Positions 1-8,933 of a stretch of 64,000 bases of DNA are shown here, piece after piece. The stretch comes from Candidatus Dechloromonas phosphorivorans. Lineage in GTDB: Bacteria; Pseudomonadota; Gammaproteobacteria; Burkholderiales; Rhodocyclaceae. The translations under genes and the position numbers were made by a program. Positions within the stretch are counted from its first letter, which is position 1; every line of letters begins with the position of its first letter. The DNA lies in the NCBI GenBank assembly GCA_016709495.1, contig JADJMS010000047.1, positions 358,079 to 422,078 of the forward strand, given 5' to 3'. The notes under the pieces were generated by a model. It saw only the letters and a list, made by a program, of their open reading frames with translations. It made no database searches and was not told the origin of the DNA.

Positions 1-880
1 ACCACTAATTCCAGGCCTTTTTTATGCGCGCCAACCGCCAGCACACGCGCCGCTTCAAGCACTGTATCAAGCAAAGAAAAGGAGACGGACTCAAACTGCA
101 TCTTGCCGGCTTCGATTTTTGAGAAATCGAGGATGTCATTAACAATGGTCAGTAGCGACTCCGCCGATGACTTGACGGTCCGCAAGTAGTGGCGCTGCTC
201 GGCATCCAGATTAGTATCGAGGGCCAACTCAGTCATGCCGATAATGCCATTCATCGGCGTCCGAATTTCATGGCTCATATTAGCCAAGAAAGCACCGCGC
301 GCACGATTGGCGGACTCCGCAGCCTCTTTGGCTTCGATCAACGCCCCTTCGTCTACTTTCACATCACTGATATCGCGATGCAACACCAGCATGCGAGTGA
401 CTTCACCATCGTCTTACGCCCCGTCACCACGCCACGGATCATCAACCAGCGCCATTGACTATCACGTGCCTTAAGACGGCACTCTGCCTGAAAAAACTGC
501 TCCTTGCTTTGTGCATGGGCAGCGATGCGTGACTGAAGCTCGCGCAGATCATCTGGATGAACCAGTTTTTGCCACTGGGAAATGCTATTGTCAAAATCAG
601 TGGGCTCGTAGCCGAGCAGCCTTTTCCACTGGCGTCCGGATTCGATTTGTCCGCGACTCAAATTCCAGTCGGAAAAAGCATCACCGGACAAAACGCCCTG
701 CCAGTGCAGCATACCGGCATATGAACCGTAAGCAGCATCAATTTTATCCAGCAGTCGTTCAACGCCTGAGACCAATGCTGGTGATCCACCTTGAGCGGAA
801 TTAAGCAAAGCTCTGAGCGGCAACTCACCTTCGCCGGCGAAGATTTCCTTGAGCTGCCTGATCAGGAGCTGTGATTTCAT
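1..880 (-). CDS. PAS-domain sensor histidine kinase, frameshifted, C-terminus beyond window
   Basis: This is the front part of a cytoplasmic-looking sensor kinase. From the ATG at 880 the protein has about 60 uncharacterised residues, then a PAS_3-type fold (GRQWKRLLGYEPTDF, HPDD, WRWLMIRG, residues 80-155). A one-base deletion near 416 breaks the frame after GVVTGR. Restoring one base gives RMLVLHRDISDVK, a short coiled linker, then the HisKA phosphoacceptor box HEIRTPMNG and a DFSKIEAGK helix. The ATP-binding domain and any receiver domain would lie past position 1. No membrane segment is visible in the part seen. It lies downstream of dapB on the same strand, 6 bases away. The kinase call is firm; the ligand and the response regulator are unknown. 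Confidence 0.85.
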
Positions 881-886
881 TTGGCG

Positions 887-1692
887 TTAGCGCAAACCCA
901 AAACGTCCTGCATATCAAACAGGCCATTCTTGCGCCCGGCCAAAAACCGTGCGGCGCGCATGCTGCCCAGCGCATAAGGCATGCGGCTACTGGCTTTGTG
1001 CGTCACTTCAACGCGCTCGCCCAGGCCACAGAACATGACCGTGTGGTCACCAACAATATCGCCACCACGGACCGTGGCAAAACCAATCGTTGATGGATCA
1101 CGTTCGCCAGTCACTCCTTCGCGACCATAGACTGCACACTCGGCCAGATCGCGCTCAAGCGCATTGGCAACCACTTCTCCCATGCGCAAGGCAGTACCGG
1201 AGGGTGCATCAATTTTCAGACGATGGTGCGCCTCAACAATTTCAATGTCGTAGCCCTGATTAAGAATTCGCGCTGCCGTATCGAGCAACTTGAAAACCAG
1301 ATTGACGCCGACCGCCATATTCGGTGCAAAACCACCGGAATATCGAGTGCGGCAGCGGCAATTTTGGCTTTTCCTTCGGCATCAAAACCGGTCGTTCCTA
1401 TAGCCATCGCTACGCCAGCCTGACGACAAAATTCCAGATGCTTCAACGTGCCTTCCGGACGCGTGAAATCAATCAGGCAATCGATATTTTTCAGGCCGTT
1501 AACAAGATCAGCCGTAACCACGACATCGCTGGCCATGCCAACCAGTTCGCCTGCCGTTTTACCAATCGATGAACTGCCGGCTTGGTCAAAAACCGCGCCT
1601 AAAGTGACAGCAGCGTCCTTGAGTGCCGCTTCAATTAGCATACGCCCCATCCGACCACCAGCACCGACAATACCTACACGTGTTCCAGCCAT
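887..1692 (-). CDS. dapB: 4-hydroxy-tetrahydrodipicolinate reductase, frameshifted
   Basis: DapB reduces 4-hydroxy-tetrahydrodipicolinate with NAD(P)H in lysine and diaminopimelate synthesis. The N-terminus MAGTRVGIVGAGGRMGRML is the Rossmann motif. The C-terminal half carries EIVEAHHRLKIDAPSGTA, the conserved substrate-binding histidine and lysine region. The two halves sit in different frames. One base is missing in the A run at 1328-1331, and adding it restores PVVFAPNMAVGVN, the expected DapB sequence. The repaired length is about 268 residues, as in the family. I chose ATG 1692 over the in-frame ATG at 1710 because it fits homologous N-termini and follows the bamE stop by two bases. The break is probably a sequence error in an essential gene. 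Confidence 0.93.
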
Positions 1693-1694
1693 AC

Positions 1695-2177
1695 TCAAAA
1701 CCCTACCCAATCAAAGAAACGACGGAAATAACCAGGCTCCTCTGGCGGCGGCATTTGTGTGGTCACGCCAGCGTCACCCAGAGAACCCAGATCAACCAAG
1801 CGCGTGCGGGAGGCTGGCACAGTCAAATCGGCCACCGTTGCAACATCGACATCACCACTTGCGCGTTCAAGCAGATCATCCTTGTCGAAAAACAAGGAAA
1901 ACTTGCGCTGCTCAACAGTACCGGTTTGACCGTTATGATAGCGATAGACGTAATCCCAGCGCTGCTGATGAAATATATCGGTTATGAGAGGCGTGCCGAG
2001 GATAAAGCGAACCTGATCGCGGGTCTGCCCGGGTTTCAATTGCGCAACCATTTCCTGAGTCAGCACATTGCCTTGCTGAACATCAATCTTGTAGGCGTTG
2101 AAATGGTTAGGCAACGAAGTGCAGCCAGCCACGCTGACGCAAAAAAGGCAAAAAAGTAATGTGCGTGAACAGAACAT
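1695..2177 (-). CDS. bamE: Outer membrane assembly lipoprotein BamE (SmpA/OmlA)
   Basis: BamE is a small lipoprotein of the BAM complex, which folds beta-barrel proteins into the outer membrane. The 160-residue product starts with a lipoprotein signal whose lipobox VAGC puts the lipidated cysteine at residue 19. The core shows the BamE/SmpA features: QGNVLTQEMVAQLKPGQTRDQVRFILGTP followed by WDYVYRY and LFFDKDDLL. The C-terminal tail, rich in proline and charged residues, is longer than in E. coli BamE, as is usual in betaproteobacteria. It is divergent from fur with 95 bases between the two starts, and it is followed directly by dapB. The divergent bamE-fur arrangement is common in proteobacteria and supports the call. 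Confidence 0.93.
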   Translation of the reverse strand: MFCSRTLLFCLFCVSVAGCTSLPNHFNAYKIDVQQGNVLTQEMVAQLKPGQTRDQVRFILGTPLITDIFHQQRWDYVYRYHNGQTGTVEQRKFSLFFDKDDLLERASGDVDVATVADLTVPASRTRLVDLGSLGDAGVTTQMPPPEEPGYFRRFFDWVGF

Positions 2178-2272
2178 GCGGTATTCCGAAGTTTCTCAAA
2201 CATCTTTGAAGCGGTATATCATACCCGAAATCGCCATCCGGCCCGCCCCTGACAACTACTGGAAATTAAACA

Positions 2273-2713
2273 ATGAGCGACCCCCAAAGCCTTAAAAACA
2301 TGGGGCTCAAGGCCACCGTACCGCGCCTTAAAATTCTCGAATTATTCGAGAAAAGCACGCAGCGCCACATGACTGCAGAAGACGTCTACCGCATGCTGAT
2401 TTCTGAAAATATGGATATTGGCTTGGCCACCGTTTATCGCGTTCTCACCCAGTTCGAACAGGCCGGCCTGCTGGAGCGCCACTTTTTCGAGTCTGGCAAG
2501 GCGGTATTCGAGATCAATCGCGGCAGCCATCATGACCATCTGGTATGTATCGATTGCGGCCGCGTTGAAGAGTTTTACGACGCAGAAATCGAGCGCTTGC
2601 AGAACAAAATTGCCAAGGACCGGGGCTTCGCCATCGAAGAGCACGCCTTGTATCTCTATGCCAAGTGCACCAAAACCGGCTGCCCAAACCGAAACGACAA
2701 GAACAATAAGTAG
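2273..2713 (+). CDS. fur: Ferric uptake regulator Fur
   Basis: Fur is an Fe(II)-dependent repressor of iron uptake genes. The 146-residue protein has the N-terminal winged helix (GLKATVPRLKILELFE, then GLATVYRVLTQFEQAGLLER as recognition helix). The dimerisation and metal-binding half has the diagnostic HHDHLVCIDCG (His86, His87, His89, Cys92, Cys95) and a second cysteine pair at Cys132 and Cys137. The length is typical. ATG 2273 gives the usual short N-terminal arm. It is divergent from bamE, and the shared 95-base spacer must hold both promoters. I could not make out a confident Fur box by eye. The family call is certain; the set of regulated genes is not visible here. Confidence 0.97.
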   Translation: MSDPQSLKNMGLKATVPRLKILELFEKSTQRHMTAEDVYRMLISENMDIGLATVYRVLTQFEQAGLLERHFFESGKAVFEINRGSHHDHLVCIDCGRVEEFYDAEIERLQNKIAKDRGFAIEEHALYLYAKCTKTGCPNRNDKNNK

Positions 2714-2724
2714 CAGGCAATTAC

Positions 2725-3330
2725 TTGAATGATTTATTCGCGGCCCAACTCGGGCCATGGCTATCTTCGGCCGGCGCCACATTTTTGCTTATCGCGCTGG
2801 CAGAGATCGGCGACAAAAGCCAGTTGGTCTGCATGACTCTGGCCGCCCGCCACCGCCCAGCACCTGTCATCATCGGCGCCATTTCAGCTTTTGCCATTCT
2901 CAATATGCTGGCCGTGCTCTTCGGTGCCGCCGTTGCCGCCTGGCTACCGGAATGGCTGGTCATTCTCGCTGTTGCCATCCTGTTTGCCATATTCGGGATC
3001 AGTAGCCTGCGTTACCGCGAAGAAGAGGCTGACGAGGCGATAGAAGAGAAGCCAGGGCATAACGTATTTGTCACGACATTCCTGCTTATTTTTCTTGCTG
3101 AATTTGGTGACAAAACACAGATCGCCGTCGCCGGCATGAGCAGTACGGTTACGGCATCAGCAGTATGGTCAGGCGCAACGCTGGCGCTGGCTGGCACTTC
3201 GCTACTGGGTGTACTCGCCGGCCGTAAGCTGATGCAGAAACTACCGCTACTCTGGATTCACCGGATTAGTGGTGGATTTTTTCTGCTGCTTGCTGTACTG
3301 GCAATTATTCGGCTGATTCGGACGCTGTAA
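2725..3330 (+). CDS. GDT1/TMEM165 family cation (Mn2+/Ca2+) exporter
   Basis: This inner membrane protein of 201 residues belongs to the UPF0016 (GDT1/TMEM165) family, whose studied members move Mn2+ or Ca2+ out of the cytoplasm. It has the family signature twice: AEIGDKSQ (Glu27-Lys31) and AEFGDKTQ (Glu126-Lys130). Each sits at the start of a three-helix half, and an acidic loop (REEEADEAIEEKP, about residues 98-110) joins the halves. About six transmembrane segments are visible. It lies 11 bases after fur in the same direction, so it may be co-transcribed and linked to metal homeostasis. Its last 26 bases overlap the recN 3' end, which is read from the other strand. The metal transported is inferred from the family. 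Confidence 0.88.
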   Translation: MNDLFAAQLGPWLSSAGATFLLIALAEIGDKSQLVCMTLAARHRPAPVIIGAISAFAILNMLAVLFGAAVAAWLPEWLVILAVAILFAIFGISSLRYREEEADEAIEEKPGHNVFVTTFLLIFLAEFGDKTQIAVAGMSSTVTASAVWSGATLALAGTSLLGVLAGRKLMQKLPLLWIHRISGGFFLLLAVLAIIRLIRTL

Positions 3331-5029
3331 TTTTTTTGCCGTTTTTGGCCGTTGACCGCGCCCCGTACGAAGCACTCTTGAGGTGTAACAGTTCACCGGC
3401 GTGTTGCAAGGTGATGTCCGTAATCTCAACACCACCCAACATTCGGGCAATCTCCTGCACACGACCTTCATCACCCAACGGCTGAATGGCGCTGAGCGTC
3501 ACTCCATCACGTGTTGTCTTGCTGACTTGCCACTGCCAGTTAGCCTGCGCCGCAACCTGTGGCAAATGGGTAACGCATAAGACCTGACGCTCGCCCCCTA
3601 ATTCATTGAGCAGACGGCCAACGATTTCGGCCACGCCACCACCGATACCGACATCCACCTCGTCGAAAATGAGCGTTGGTACGCTGGCCGAGCGCGATGT
3701 GAGTACTTGTATCGCCAAACTGATACGCGAAAGCTCGCCGCCTGAAGCGACCTTGGCCAGTGGCTTTGCCTCGTTGCCAGCCAAACCTCCGATCCTGAAT
3801 TCAACCTGCTCTAAACCGTAGACCGAACCATTTTCAACCGGCAACAAGGCTAACTCAAAACGGCCGGAGGAAAGCGCCAACTGACGCATGATTTTACTCA
3901 CTGCCAAGCCCATTTCAGTTGCCGCTTTTTGACGACCCTTCGATAATTCAGCAGCCTTTAGCAAATAGTCCTTACTTGCAACGGCAACACGCGCTTCCAG
4001 CGCTGCCAGATCGGCTGCTTCTTCAAGGACGGCGAGACGTTGCTGCCAGCTAGAGAGCAGCGTAGGCAACTCCTGCGGCTGAACACGGTATTTGCGGGCA
4101 TTGTTCATGACCGCATCCATCCGGCGTTCCACTTCGGCCAGACGGGAAGGATCAAGGTCCACACGATCAGCGTAACGCCGCAAGGTCGAAACAGCCTCCG
4201 ACAATTCAGCCTGCACCGAACCGACCAACTCGGCAACCTCTGCGAGCGCCGGATCGTATTCAGCCAGATTGGACAAACGTGTTGCGACACTGTCAATCTG
4301 CCGTTCGCAGGCCGCATCGTTGTCGGCCAGCACTGCAATAGAGAATTGAGCACCTTCGATCAGGCTGGCTGCATGACCAAGACGACGGTGTTCAACATCC
4401 AATGCCCCCCATTCGTCCTCGGCAAAGGCCAGCGCATCAAGTTCGCGAACCTGCCATTCAAGTTGTTCACGTTCACGTAGCAACGCATCAGCACCTTCAC
4501 TAGCGGCGCGCAAGGTTTGCTCAGCTTCACGCCAGAGGCGAAACGCAACGCCGACGTCGCGAGTTAATCCACTCAATCCGGCATGGGTATCGAGCAGCGT
4601 ACGCTGTGCGTCAGCTCGCAATAGCGATTGATGAGCATGCTGGCCGTGAATATCGACCAGCCATTCGCCAACTTCGCGCAATTGCTGAGCTGTCGCCGGT
4701 GAACCATTGATATAGGCACGCGAACGTCCGCCGGCATCAACGACACGGCGCAATAACAATTCGTCGTCACCTTCAAGATCGTTGGCCACAAGCCATTCAC
4801 GCACCGCCGGCAAACCACCAACATCGAAAGTGGCAGCAACTTCGGCCTTGTCGCAACCTGAACGAACGACACCGGCATCAGCGCGCTCGCCCAGCGCCAA
4901 GGCCAGGGCATCGATCAAAATGGATTTACCGGCACCGGTTTCTCCGGTCAACGCGCCAAAACCGGCCAAAAACTCCAGTTCGAGCCGATCAACAATAACG
5001 AAATCACGAATAGTCAGGTGACGCAGCAT
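3305..5029 (-). CDS. recN: DNA repair ATPase RecN
   Basis: RecN is an SMC-like ATPase acting in double-strand break repair. It starts MLRHLTIRDFVIVDRLELEF, and the Walker A motif GETGAGKS is at residues 29-36. A long coiled-coil middle follows, then the signature FASGGELSR-type segment (ASGGELSRISLAIQ) and Walker B VPTLIFDEVDVGIGG. It is about 574 residues long, near the E. coli length. ATG 5029 is chosen over the upstream ATG at 5056. It overlaps the nadK stop by one base (TGATG), and the protein then begins as in the family. The C-terminal tail is unusual: YGARSTAKNGKK is encoded by a copy of the dispersed 45-bp repeat, so the real RecN domain ends just before it. Confidence 0.96.
   Translation of the reverse strand: MLRHLTIRDFVIVDRLELEFLAGFGALTGETGAGKSILIDALALALGERADAGVVRSGCDKAEVAATFDVGGLPAVREWLVANDLEGDDELLLRRVVDAGGRSRAYINGSPATAQQLREVGEWLVDIHGQHAHQSLLRADAQRTLLDTHAGLSGLTRDVGVAFRLWREAEQTLRAASEGADALLREREQLEWQVRELDALAFAEDEWGALDVEHRRLGHAASLIEGAQFSIAVLADNDAACERQIDSVATRLSNLAEYDPALAEVAELVGSVQAELSEAVSTLRRYADRVDLDPSRLAEVERRMDAVMNNARKYRVQPQELPTLLSSWQQRLAVLEEAADLAALEARVAVASKDYLLKAAELSKGRQKAATEMGLAVSKIMRQLALSSGRFELALLPVENGSVYGLEQVEFRIGGLAGNEAKPLAKVASGGELSRISLAIQVLTSRSASVPTLIFDEVDVGIGGGVAEIVGRLLNELGGERQVLCVTHLPQVAAQANWQWQVSKTTRDGVTLSAIQPLGDEGRVQEIARMLGGVEITDITLQHAGELLHLKSASYGARSTAKNGKKITASESAE
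3339..3384 (-). repeat. 45-bp dispersed repeat, copy 1 (recN 3' end)
   Basis: Read on the minus strand this stretch has CTCAAGAG, then CTTC, then GGGGCGCGGTCAAC, then CCAAAAACGG. These are the same blocks at the same spacing as in the copies at 17176, 53908 and 56290. It encodes the last residues of RecN (GARSTAKNGK). A tail outside the conserved protein fold is what an element tolerated at a gene end would give. Confidence 0.85.
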
Positions 5030-5940
5030 CAGGGACCTTTTGGGCGTTCGCTCCACTGCAACTTCTGGCGCAGCATGGCGAAATAACTATATCCCGGCGG
5101 GTGCAGGAAACGGATGGCATACTCGGAACGGCGCAGCCGGACACAATCATCTTTTGCCAGATCAAGCGTGACCTGACCATCAAAGTGCACACGCGGGTCG
5201 TCAGCCTGCACAACTCGCAATTCGATTTCGGCACTGTCGTTAACAATGATCGGTCGATTGCTTAAAGCGTGCGGGCACAGCGGTACGAGAGCAATGCCGG
5301 TCAAGGTCGGATGCAAAATCGGACCGCCTGCCGACATTGAATAGGCGGTTGAGCCAGTTGGCGTAGAGACAATCAACCCATCGGAACGCAGGTTGTAAAT
5401 AAATTCGCCTTCAATAAACAACTCGAATTCGATCATCCGGCCAATCGCACCTTTATCAACCACGACATCGTTGAGCGCCAGATTCGCGGCAACCTCCTTG
5501 CCCTCGCGGATCACCTCAGCCGCCAGCAACATCCGCGTTTCGGGCGTAAAGCGGCCATCGAGCAAATCATCCATACAGGTCAGCATGTCCTGACGGGAAA
5601 TATCAGTCATGAAACCCAGGCGCCCTTGATTAACACCAACTAACGGCACGCGATAGCGTGCCAAGCGACGGGCGGCATTGAGCATGGTGCCATCACCACC
5701 CAGCACAATCGCCAGATCAGCATGTGCGCCAATATCATTGAACCCGCATGTAACCCAGCGCGCCAGATCAACCTGGCGACCAATCTGTTCCGAAGTTTCG
5801 CGTTCAATAAATACCGTAATACCGCGCTCATGGAGGTATTCCGCCAGACCGCGCAGCGATTCAGCGATCTCCAGACTATGGTATTTGCCGACCAGTGCAA
5901 TGGTCTTGGGCGAGCGGTAGGAGCCGAAGCTAGATTTCAT
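5029..5940 (-). CDS. nadK: NAD kinase
   Basis: NAD kinase phosphorylates NAD to NADP in the cytoplasm. The 303-residue protein has the catalytic GGDGTML motif (Gly81-Thr85). It also has the NAD-binding block LALNDVVVDKG and the TPTGSTAYSMSAGGPILHP region, which forms the C-terminal substrate site. Length and order of motifs match the proteobacterial enzyme. It precedes recN with a one-base overlap, an order often seen in proteobacteria (hrcA, nadK, recN), and it is divergent from hrcA. No frameshift is seen. The start ATG 5940 gives a normal N-terminus, SYRSPKTIALVGK. Confidence 0.96.
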   Translation of the reverse strand: MKSSFGSYRSPKTIALVGKYHSLEIAESLRGLAEYLHERGITVFIERETSEQIGRQVDLARWVTCGFNDIGAHADLAIVLGGDGTMLNAARRLARYRVPLVGVNQGRLGFMTDISRQDMLTCMDDLLDGRFTPETRMLLAAEVIREGKEVAANLALNDVVVDKGAIGRMIEFELFIEGEFIYNLRSDGLIVSTPTGSTAYSMSAGGPILHPTLTGIALVPLCPHALSNRPIIVNDSAEIELRVVQADDPRVHFDGQVTLDLAKDDCVRLRRSEYAIRFLHPPGYSYFAMLRQKLQWSERPKGP

Positions 5941-5990
5941 GGGCTGAATTCTTGCATAAAAATGGCTAGTAGCGCCGCCTCAGGATTTTT

Positions 5991-5996
5991 GTACAA
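5991..5996 (+). promoter_or_regulatory. Possible -10 element (TACAAT) for hrcA
   Basis: TACAAT lies ten bases before the hrcA ATG at 6006 in the 65-base nadK/hrcA spacer. A start of transcription six to eight bases downstream would leave almost no leader. I see no good -35 hexamer 17 bases upstream, so this is only a candidate. No CIRCE inverted repeat is visible here. Confidence 0.3.
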
Positions 5997-6005
5997 TGCC
6001 TTGCC

Positions 6006-7031
6006 ATGCTTGATGACCGCTCCCGCTCCCTTCTGAAGTCCCTCGTCGAACATTACATTGCTGACGGCCAGCCGGTCGGCTCGCGGGCACTTTCCAAGTT
6101 TTCCGGCCTCGACCTATCGCCGGCAACGATCCGCAATGTCATGGCCGATCTTGAAGACGCCGGCTTTGTTGCCAGCCCGCACACCTCCGCTGGGCGCGTA
6201 CCAACCTCGCGTGGCTACCGTTTATTCGTTGACAGCCTGCTCACAGTGCAACCGCTCGAAGCCCGACAAATGGGCGAAATGGAAGAAGCTCTGCAAGGAC
6301 GCCCGGTGAATCAGATCATCGCAAGCGCCTCACAACTGCTTTCCGGCCTGACACATTTTGCCGGTGTCGTCATCGCCCCGCGCCGTGCGCCAAGCCGCAT
6401 TCGGCAAATCGAATTCCTTACACTTTCCGAGAAACGAATTCTGTTGATCATCGTCACCACCGATGGCGACGTGCAGAACCGAGTGCTAACTACTGAAAAA
6501 TCCTATTCATCAGCAGAATTGGTCAGCGCGGCAAATTATTTGAATCAGAACTTTGCCGGCATGGATTTCGAGCAAATTCGCCAGCGTCTCTCAGTCGAAA
6601 TCATGCAACTGCGTGAAGACATCAAACCGCTAATGACCCAGGCACTCGAAGCTGGCGATGCAGCACTCTCGGAAAACTCCGCCCCTTACGTCATTTCCGG
6701 CGAAAGGAACCTGCTTGATGTTGAAGAACTCTCGTCCAACATGAAGCGCCTGCGTGATCTGTTTGATCTCTTCGAGCAACGCTCTAGCTTGATCCGCCTG
6801 CTTGATGTATCGAACCGCGCCACCGGCGTCAAAATATATATTGGCGGCGAATCCGGCATTGCCACGCTCGATGAATGCAGTGTCGTTGCCGCCCCCTATG
6901 TTGTTGATGGCCAGGTACTTGGTTCGGTCGGCGTCATCGGCCCGACGCGGATGGCTTACGAGCGCGTCATTCCTATCGTCGACATCACCGCCAAGCTGCT
7001 TTCCAGCGCCCTCTCCCAACAGAACTCCTAA
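6006..7031 (+). CDS. hrcA: Heat-inducible transcription repressor HrcA
   Basis: HrcA represses chaperone operons by binding the CIRCE inverted repeat and needs GroEL for activity. The 341-residue protein starts with a winged helix (GSRALSKFSGLDLSPATIRN, VMADLEDAGFVASPHTSAGR, VPTSRGYRLFVD). It continues with the HrcA GAF-like and inserted dimerisation regions, ending IGPTRMAYERVIPIVDITAKLLSSALS. This is the usual length. It is divergent from nadK and overlaps hemH by one base. The grpE-dnaK-dnaJ cluster 5 kb downstream shows a sigma-32 promoter and no CIRCE that I can see. HrcA probably acts on groESL elsewhere, which is an inference. Confidence 0.96.
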   Translation: MLDDRSRSLLKSLVEHYIADGQPVGSRALSKFSGLDLSPATIRNVMADLEDAGFVASPHTSAGRVPTSRGYRLFVDSLLTVQPLEARQMGEMEEALQGRPVNQIIASASQLLSGLTHFAGVVIAPRRAPSRIRQIEFLTLSEKRILLIIVTTDGDVQNRVLTTEKSYSSAELVSAANYLNQNFAGMDFEQIRQRLSVEIMQLREDIKPLMTQALEAGDAALSENSAPYVISGERNLLDVEELSSNMKRLRDLFDLFEQRSSLIRLLDVSNRATGVKIYIGGESGIATLDECSVVAAPYVVDGQVLGSVGVIGPTRMAYERVIPIVDITAKLLSSALSQQNS

Positions 7032-8133
7032 TGTCCAACTTGCTCCCGAGCCGCCGCATCGCCACGGCACACGCGTATCAACAGCTGTCGTTCTAGTCAA
7101 TCTCGGCACCCCGGAAGCGCCCACTGCGCCGGCGCTCAAGCGCTATCTGCGTCAGTTTCTCTCCGATCCACGTGTGGTCGAAATTCCCAAACCCATCTGG
7201 TGGCTGATCCTCAACGGCATTATTCTCAATATCCGCCCGAAAAAATCAGCAGCCAAATACGCCTCAGTCTGGATGGAGGAAGGTTCTCCTTTGCGCGTTC
7301 ACACCGAACGCCAGACGAAAATGCTCGCCGGCCATCTCGGCGAGCGTGGCCACCAAACCACCGTCACAATGGCCATGCGCTATGGCTCACCATCAATTCC
7401 CGACGTTCTGGCCAAGCTGAAAGCTGGTGGCGCAACGCGCATCCTGATCGTGCCGATGTACCCGCAGTATTCGTCCAGTACCACCGCCACCGTCGTCGAC
7501 GAAGTAGCTTCCTGGCTGCTAAAAACCCGCAATCAACCGGAAATACGTTTCATCCGCAATTTCCACGACGATCCCGGCTACATCGATGCCCTAGAAAAAT
7601 CCGTGCGCAAACACTGGCGGACAAATGGTATGTTGGGCGCCAAAGACAAACTGGTCATCAGTTTCCATGGCCTGCCCAAGCGCAGCCTCGATCTCGGCGA
7701 TCCCTACTTTTGCGAATGCCAGAAAACTGGTCGCCTGCTCGCTGAACACCTCAATCTTTCGCCGGAACAATTCCGTATTTGCTTCCAGTCACGTTTTGGC
7801 AAGGCCGAATGGTTGCAACCCTACACCGCTCCAATGCTGAAACAACTGGGCAAGGAAGGCACTGAACGAATCGACATCATCTGCCCTGGCTTCGCTGCCG
7901 ATTGCCTGGAAACCCTGGAAGAAATTGCTATGGAAGGCAAACAGGATTTCATTGCGGCTGGCGGCACGGCCTACCACTACATCCCGGCGCTCAACGAAGA
8001 CGAAGCCTGGATCAAGGCACTGACCGATTTGGTCGAATGCCACCTCGGCGGCTGGCCAAGCAAGCTGGCAGAAGATCCGCATGCACTTGAGGCTACTGCC
8101 CGTAACGCCATTCGATTGGGCGCACACTCTTGA
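7031..8133 (+). CDS. hemH: Ferrochelatase, frameshifted near start
   Basis: Ferrochelatase inserts Fe2+ into protoporphyrin IX to make heme. The body is clear: TAVVLVNLGTPEAP, then YPQYSSSTTATV, the catalytic histidine in ISFHGLPKRS, the EC-type loop DPYFCECQKT, and the acidic GFAADCLETLEEI. The frame of the body has no start codon after the hrcA stop. ATG 7031, overlapping that stop (TAATG), is in another frame. One base missing at about 7048 (CTCCCGAG for CTCCCGGAG) joins MSNLLP to EPPHRHGTRVSTAVVL, the usual N-terminus. The repaired length is about 367 residues. A long open extension upstream within hrcA is an artefact. It is followed by a perfect hairpin and the thioredoxin gene. Confidence 0.92.
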
Positions 8134-8142
8134 AGTTTGGCT

Positions 8143-8182
8143 GGGCAGCCTCATATCAGACGTAACTAATATGAGGCTGCCC
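8143..8182 (+). promoter_or_regulatory. Perfect 14-bp hairpin covering the trxC ribosome binding site
   Basis: GGGCAGCCTCATAT at 8143-8156 is the exact reverse complement of ATATGAGGCTGCCC at 8169-8182, with a 12-base loop. The right arm ends one base before ATG 8183. It contains GAGG at 8173-8176, which is the only Shine-Dalgarno-like sequence at proper distance (six bases) from that ATG. The hairpin could be a terminator for hemH, but there is no T run after it. It may instead gate translation of the thioredoxin gene. Confidence 0.7.
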
Positions 8183-8617
8183 ATGGCTAATCCAATTCAT
8201 CTTGTTTGCCCCCACTGCAATGCCGTCAATCGAATCTCCGACGAGCGTTTGTCGGAAAATCCCATTTGTGGGCAATGTAAATCACCACTATTCAGTGGCA
8301 AAGTCCTTGAGCTGAACCGTATCAATTTTGAGCGTCAGATCAGTCGCAATGACTTGCCTGTTATCGTTGATTTCTGGGCACCATGGTGTGGGCCATGCCG
8401 ATCGATGGCACCCAACTACGCTCAAGCTGCGGTCGATATGGAACCATTCGCCCGCTTCGCTAAACTTAACACTGAAGAGGAACAACAACTCGCCGGGCGC
8501 TTCAATATTCGCAGCATTCCAACTCTGGCAATCTTTAAAAATGGCCGTGAAATCGCCCGACAAAGCGGCGCGCTTGATCTTGGTAGCCTTAAACGCTGGA
8601 TACAAAGCCATCTGTAA
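8183..8617 (+). CDS. trxC: Thioredoxin 2 (TrxC type, zinc-binding N-terminus)
   Basis: TrxC reduces protein disulfides in the cytoplasm. Unlike TrxA it has an N-terminal zinc finger. From MANPIHLVCPHC the protein has CPHC (Cys9, Cys12) and CGQC (Cys29, Cys32) as four zinc ligands, then a thioredoxin fold with active site WCGPC (residues 68-72) and cis-proline SIPTL. The length is 144 residues, like E. coli TrxC. ATG 8183 is preferred over the in-frame ATG 8171, which lies inside the right arm of the hairpin and gives a non-family MRLP extension. The gene lies 49 bases after hemH. TrxC is OxyR-regulated in E. coli; no such site is seen here. Confidence 0.93.
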   Translation: MANPIHLVCPHCNAVNRISDERLSENPICGQCKSPLFSGKVLELNRINFERQISRNDLPVIVDFWAPWCGPCRSMAPNYAQAAVDMEPFARFAKLNTEEEQQLAGRFNIRSIPTLAIFKNGREIARQSGALDLGSLKRWIQSHL

Positions 8618-8933
8618 ACACTGGCAGAATATCTTTCATGGCGCTGGAAGGTAATTGAATACTCATTTCGAAACATTTTGTCCACGAAACGGACTCCGGT
8701 TTGGCATTTAGTTGAAAACAGCCAATGTGACTTGCAACCACAGGCCTATGCTCTTGCCAAAGGAATATCCTTAAGCCATATCCGGAAGCCAAAACCAATC
8801 AAATTCATGCAAAAGTCCTAATGGCAAGGTTTCGCGACTCATGAATCTTTTTGCAACATAGTGGCGAGGCTGGCACAATCCAGAATATTGATTTAACCGT
8901 CTGATAAAGACGGCGGCTAAAAGAGGGGACAAT
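8618..8933. other. Intergenic region between trxC and the chemoreceptor gene
   Basis: There is no credible gene in these 316 bases. It must hold the chemoreceptor promoter. I see a small inverted repeat CCGTC/GACGG (8897-8901 and 8909-8913) and a good ribosome binding site GAGGGG seven bases or so before ATG 8934. No clear sigma-70 or sigma-28 promoter stands out by eye. Confidence 0.6.

Noticed and set aside
4945..4952. CGGTCAAC in recN as a repeat copy
   Set aside because: It lies in the conserved Walker A region (LTGETGAG), has no further match to the motif, and is accounted for by codon use.
6802..7030. N-terminal extension of hemH by 76 codons into hrcA
   Set aside because: The extension is antisense-like noise in the hrcA region. 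A start at 7031 with a one-base repair gives the normal ferrochelatase N-terminus.
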